64,000 nt of DNA, from positions 310,001 to 374,000 of the forward strand of contig JAEZSO010000001.1 of the NCBI GenBank assembly GCA_023421795.1, in the 5' to 3' direction. Shown one piece after another: positions 60,984 through 64,000 of the stretch. Within the stretch, counting starts at the first letter, position 1. Each line of letters starts with the position of its first letter. Under the pieces are notes generated by a model. That model was given only the letters and a program-made list of their open reading frames with translations. It was not told the origin of the DNA and searched no databases. A program made the translations under genes and the position numbers. Source of the stretch: Cyanobacteria bacterium OH_PDB_230 (GTDB lineage: Bacteria; Cyanobacteriota; Vampirovibrionia; Gastranaerophilales; Gastranaerophilaceae).

Positions 60984-63900
60984 GTGAAAGAGTATTACTA
61001 GAAGAATTAGCGCCAACAACACAATTATTTCTTGAAGAAGATGCGGCATATATAGAATCTTCCAAGCTTTTTAGTGATGATAATCTTCAGATAGATAAGC
61101 AAGAATGCTTATTCGCTACGGACTTAGGTAGAGAACTTAATTCTTTTTTGCCCCAATTGTTCGAGCAAGAATTAATTACAATTTCTGATGGAAAAATTAA
61201 AATTCCATATAATACATTTAGGCATTTATATAACAATGAGGATTCAAGTGATAACGGAGATATAGCTGGTTTCAACATGAGCAATGTATTACCCGGATAT
61301 TCTCCGCTTTTAATTAATATTGATAGCTATCGAGATTTGGGATCTCCAGATTTTCAATACGAGTGTAAATATAGTTGGGGAGTAAAAGAGGTTTTCCCAA
61401 GAAGATATGGTTGCTTTTTAAAGTTACGACAAAAGTTTTATTATTTAGAAGATAATTTATTTAATTTATTATCTAAAATTGATACATTTAATGCCCTTGA
61501 CACTTCAAAAAAAGATAAAAAAACGAATCTTACATATTTTGCAGAAATAAAAGAATTAATAAATAAAATTAATACGACTGTAAAAACTGATACTTATATC
61601 AATAATGAAAATGTTATTATTCCAAATAAAATTAAGCTGAATATTATCGAAGATGGAGATAATATATCGGTTATGCCACTTATTGATGGAGTTGAATTCG
61701 AATCATTTAAAACTCAATTTGAGGGAATAGACGAAATTCAAGATATTTATGATACTGCCAACAATGGTGCCCGTGTTAGGGCAATTTTATCTGATGATAT
61801 TAAAGAAGTAGCGAAGAAAATAAAAACTGAATTTTCAAATGTATCGGGGAATCAAAAAGATAAAATCTTGTTAGACCCAAGAAAAGTTATTAGTGAAATT
61901 GAAGGTATTGACCAAGACATAGTAGACTATGAAGGCTATGGAGAGAGAGTTAAAGGAATTGGAGAATATGCATTTAAACCAAAGATGCAATTTAGAAGTA
62001 GTGGCGTTGGTTTTTTAGAAGCAATTAACAATTTTAATAAAGCTGATACTGATTTTGAGCTCAAAAATGATGTTATGCCCGTAGTCATCGCTGAAAATTC
62101 TGATGGTGAAGATATAGAAATTGCCTTAACTGCTGAAACAATTTCTAAAATTAATGAAGCAATCGCTGAAGATAAAGTTGCCGTTGAAATATCAGATAAA
62201 GAGCAAACTGTTAAAATTCCAATCACAAATGAAGTTAAGGAATTTGTAAAAGATCATAATGACATTTTTTCAAATAAAATAACCAAAGAAGAGAAGCAAA
62301 AGAAAATTTGTAAATATCTCATCATTCACGATAATTTCGATGAGCAAACTTATTCAGAATTTATAAATAAATGCGAAACTAAAAAATTATGTTATGAAAG
62401 ACCTCTATCTTTAAAAGATTTTATAACAGATAAAAACAATAACGAAAATCTACTTGAACTATATGATTACCAAAAGGAAGGTATAGCTTGGCTACAAGCA
62501 AATTATGAACCTAATACAAAAAGGGGAGTTCTTCTTGCAGATGACATGGGCTTGGGAAAAACTCTTCAAGTCTTATCTTTTTTAGCTTGGTTAATAGAAA
62601 AAAAAGAACAATACAGTGAAGAAATAAAACCTATTTTAGTCGTAGCACCTCCGATTTTATTGCAAAACTGGCGAGATGAAATCAAAAAGTTTTTCAAAAA
62701 TGATGGAAGTATATTCGAACCCGTTTCAATCTTGCATGGAAGCAATATAAATAACTTTAAAAAATATAATGTATCGGGGAAAGAGCAATACAGTTGTGAA
62801 TCTTCACTATGTATCGATTGTTCTGGCTGTGAGTGCTGGAATAATAATTCCTGTAAAATAAATAAAATAAGTCTTGCTAATAATCGAATTATTATAACTA
62901 ATTATGATACGGCAAAAAATTATCAATTTTCTTTAGGAAAAATTAAATGGTCAGCGGTTTTACTCGACGAAGCACAATACATAAAAGAACCTGAAACCTC
63001 TGTTGCACTTGCCGTTAAAACGTTAGATGCCGACTTTAAACTCACAATAACAGGGACTCCAGTTGAAAATAAGTTACTTGATTTATGGAGTATTATGGAC
63101 TTTGCGTATCCTGGGATTCTTGGGACAAAGAAAGAATTTAGTAAAACCTATGATATAGACCCACAAAAGACGTCCCTCGAAGAAAGGGGTAATCGCCTTG
63201 ATTTGTTAAAACGTAAACTTAAATTATCTAAATTCAATGGATTAAATCATAAATGTGAGATGCCATACGTTGTAAGAAGAGACAAAGCAGAATATTTGGC
63301 AGATAAGCTACCTAAAAAATATGATGGAGAAGATGCTATTCGAATAACTTGTCCAATGCCTGCCGAAATGGAAACCATGCATAAAATGATTGTTGATCAG
63401 TTAATTAGTGAAACAAATAAGAAGCATCACTTAGTATTACTTCAACAGTTAGTGAAACTGTATCAGCACCCTCTACTTCTAAACAAAAGCAAATTAAATC
63501 AACCACTTGATGCGCATGAGTATATTAAAACATCCCCGAAATTGCGAGCAACATTAGAGCAATTAAGGAAAATTAGAGAAAAGGGAGAAAAAGTTCTTAT
63601 ATTTGTGACTTCAAGAACTATGCAAAACATTTTAAAAACAGTCATCGATACTGAATTTGATTTAAATATTGGAATTATAAATGGAACCGTTAACAATAAT
63701 ATTTCCAAATCAGGAGATAACTCTAGTGGTAGGTTTAAAATTTTAAAAGACTTTGAAAACAAAGATGGATTTAATGTTTTACTATTATCACCTCATGTTG
63801 CTGGGGTTGGACTTACAATTTTAGGAGCTAATCACGTAATACATTATGGAAGATGGTGGAACCCCGCAAAAGAAGCTCAAGCTACTGATAGAGCTTACAG

Positions 63901-64000
63901 AATAGGACAAAAAAAAGAGGTTTTTGTTTATTATCCAGTCTATCAGAGTCCAAATTTTGAAACATTTGATGAAAAACTTGATAGGTTAATTGAATCAAAA
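60980..64000 (+). CDS. zorD: Zorya protein ZorD (SNF2 helicase), 3' end outside window
   Basis: 1007 residues are visible from the ATG at 60980 and the frame is open at the window edge. The N-terminal half (1 to 480) is the ZorD-specific region, with RRYGCFLKLRQKFYYLE near 140. The SNF2 motor has LLADDMGLGKTLQVLSFLAWL near 520, VVAPPILLQNW, VLLDEAQYIKEPETS near 660, LTITGTPVENKLLDLWSIMD, and motif VI ATDRAYRIGQKKEVFVY near 973. A six-cysteine cluster lies between motifs Ia and II (near 605 to 625). SNF2 ZorD with ZorC defines type I Zorya. The ending is probably close to the edge. Confidence 0.88.
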   Translation, partial: MSERVLLEELAPTTQLFLEEDAAYIESSKLFSDDNLQIDKQECLFATDLGRELNSFLPQLFEQELITISDGKIKIPYNTFRHLYNNEDSSDNGDIAGFNMSNVLPGYSPLLINIDSYRDLGSPDFQYECKYSWGVKEVFPRRYGCFLKLRQKFYYLEDNLFNLLSKIDTFNALDTSKKDKKTNLTYFAEIKELINKINTTVKTDTYINNENVIIPNKIKLNIIEDGDNISVMPLIDGVEFESFKTQFEGIDEIQDIYDTANNGARVRAILSDDIKEVAKKIKTEFSNVSGNQKDKILLDPRKVISEIEGIDQDIVDYEGYGERVKGIGEYAFKPKMQFRSSGVGFLEAINNFNKADTDFELKNDVMPVVIAENSDGEDIEIALTAETISKINEAIAEDKVAVEISDKEQTVKIPITNEVKEFVKDHNDIFSNKITKEEKQKKICKYLIIHDNFDEQTYSEFINKCETKKLCYERPLSLKDFITDKNNNENLLELYDYQKEGIAWLQANYEPNTKRGVLLADDMGLGKTLQVLSFLAWLIEKKEQYSEEIKPILVVAPPILLQNWRDEIKKFFKNDGSIFEPVSILHGSNINNFKKYNVSGKEQYSCESSLCIDCSGCECWNNNSCKINKISLANNRIIITNYDTAKNYQFSLGKIKWSAVLLDEAQYIKEPETSVALAVKTLDADFKLTITGTPVENKLLDLWSIMDFAYPGILGTKKEFSKTYDIDPQKTSLEERGNRLDLLKRKLKLSKFNGLNHKCEMPYVVRRDKAEYLADKLPKKYDGEDAIRITCPMPAEMETMHKMIVDQLISETNKKHHLVLLQQLVKLYQHPLLLNKSKLNQPLDAHEYIKTSPKLRATLEQLRKIREKGEKVLIFVTSRTMQNILKTVIDTEFDLNIGIINGTVNNNISKSGDNSSGRFKILKDFENKDGFNVLLLSPHVAGVGLTILGANHVIHYGRWWNPAKEAQATDRAYRIGQKKEVFVYYPVYQSPNFETFDEKLDRLIESK

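Overview
The window is about 64 kb of AT-rich bacterial DNA. An outer membrane is implied by a fimbrial usher, a TolC-like efflux protein and a ZorA/ZorB motor pair. A carboxynorspermidine branch of polyamine synthesis, a split transketolase and linked ftsE-ftsX are also present. My best guess is a non-photosynthetic cyanobacterial relative (Vampirovibrionia/Gastranaerophilales type) or a similar gut lineage. That is inference from gene content, not something the DNA proves.

1 to 14.8 kb is ordinary chromosome. It holds small secreted and HNH proteins, a kinase plus nucleotidyltransferase-HAD pair, a TrmA/RlmD-type RNA methylase, an inositol-phosphatase family enzyme, nspC with its partner dehydrogenase, and a LOG-family protein. 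A chain follows: WecG/TagA transferase, two transketolase subunits, ftsE, ftsX, an HDOD protein and tRNA-Ser(GCT).

15.3 to 22.4 kb is a drug-efflux island: MarR, HlyD/EmrA, DHA2 pump, TolC-like protein and a methyltransferase-like protein, facing two more MarR genes. A repeat of about 78 bp brackets it, and the right copy runs straight into a truncated IS3-family transposase.

22.8 to 31.1 kb holds a chaperone-usher pilus operon on the minus strand: a putative tip protein, chaperone, three pilins and usher. A divergent secreted protein shares the N-terminal strand of the major pilin. IS3-family debris lies on both sides. A diaminopropionate ammonia-lyase and tRNA-Ala(TGC) close the region.

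32.8 kb to the end looks like an accessory island. It begins at what may be a tRNA 3'-end remnant. A ParB-type DNA methylase and a DUF5681 protein come first, then WYL and RmuC. Next is a six-gene minus-strand operon: dGTPase-like HD protein, PD-(D/E)XK nuclease, two paralogous RecA/DnaB-fold proteins without a P-loop, a UvrD helicase-nuclease fusion and a DUF1643 protein. A large serine recombinase with its DUF2924 partner follows. The window ends with a probable Shango system (TerB, ATPase, helicase) directly followed by a type I Zorya system (zorABCD; zorD runs off the end). The six-gene operon is the best candidate here for an undescribed defence system.
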